The notes below the pieces were generated by a model. That model worked only from the letters and a program-made list of their open reading frames with translations. It was not told where the DNA came from and made no database searches. From Mesorhizobium sp. M4B.F.Ca.ET.203.01.1.1 (lineage in GTDB: Bacteria > Pseudomonadota > Alphaproteobacteria > Rhizobiales > Rhizobiaceae), in contig NZ_SRUO01000028.1 in assembly GCF_004791025.1 (NCBI RefSeq), positions 1 through 32,344 of the forward strand: 32,344 nucleotides of DNA, read 5' to 3'. This document shows, in pieces, positions 32,243 to 32,344 of the stretch. The stretch's first letter is position 1. The number at the start of each line of letters is the position of its first letter. The translations under genes were made by a program, and so were the position numbers.

Positions 32243-32344
32243 TCAAGCTGTTTGCCATGGTTTTTGGTCGCGGATGATGGCGTTGAGAATGGTCAGCAGC
32301 TTTCGCATGACGGCCACGACGGCGACGATCTTCGGCTTGCCGAC
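32243..32344 (-). CDS. IS110-family transposase, C-terminal end (partial)
   Basis: A minus-strand frame enters from the right edge and ends with TGA at 32243-32245. The peptide reads GKPKIVAVVAVMRKLLTILN, AIIRD and then QKPW, the usual IS110-family C-terminus. It is a different element from the one at the left edge. Only 33 residues are visible, so the state of the rest is unknown. Confidence 0.85.
   Translation of the reverse strand, partial: VGKPKIVAVVAVMRKLLTILNAIIRDQKPWQTA

Noticed and set aside
1..32344. CRISPR array, tRNA or rRNA genes
   Set aside because: No regularly spaced repeats with spacers, and no tRNA or rRNA motifs were recognised when reading the window.

Overview
This is a 32.3 kb chromosomal segment from a high-GC alphaproteobacterium. 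It most resembles Mesorhizobium or a close relative in the Rhizobiales. The reasons are an oversized rhizobial-type UvrB, a long-form PurC, a DUF3775 protein, extensin-like and LssY_C proteins, and short intergenic palindromes of the kind I remember from Mesorhizobium genomes. The genus is an inference from recall; no database search was possible.

Layout. Both edges cut into IS110-family transposase genes, and only their C-terminal ends lie inside (1-102 on +; 32243-32344 on -). Each lies next to a CTTCTCCC-type palindrome. From left to right between them: uvrB (-); a secreted protein with an EF-hand-like loop (-); a CapA-like phosphoesterase with a DUF3137 membrane protein (+); a DUF2314 protein, a SemiSWEET sugar carrier and two proteins of unknown function (-). 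An 800-base non-coding stretch follows; it carries a strong intrinsic terminator and several hairpins on the minus strand. Next come a diacylglycerol-kinase-like lipid kinase (+) and a tightly overlapping three-gene catabolic operon (GMC oxidoreductase, enolase-superfamily dehydratase, 3-hydroxyisobutyrate-dehydrogenase-like reductase; -). Then a second-type purC, a YciA-like thioesterase and a small Cys-rich membrane protein (+).

The middle holds two adjacent, identically organised redox modules. In each, an HxlR/DUF24 regulator is divergent from a flavin or quinone reductase. Behind them is an apparently foreign DUF4034 gene, bounded by the true 3' end of qor and by a decayed 48-base copy of that end. 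A glycoamylase-domain protein (-), an EamA transporter (+), an alpha/beta hydrolase broken by a one-base frameshift (-), a CGNR zinc-finger regulator (+) and a CNNM/CBS membrane protein (-) follow.

The right part is a probable cell-envelope cluster: an LssY_C protein and two extensin-like proteins, all -, then DUF3775 (-), a secreted TPR protein (+) and greA (+). The greA gene has a long leader containing a terminator-like hairpin.

Most genes look like ordinary housekeeping or accessory metabolism. I did not find an obviously new multi-gene defence or mobile system. The most unusual items are the possible structured RNA near 9.83-10.26 kb, the greA leader attenuator, the paired HxlR-reductase modules with one visible operator, the qor 3'-end duplication, and a mobile palindrome translated inside uvrB.
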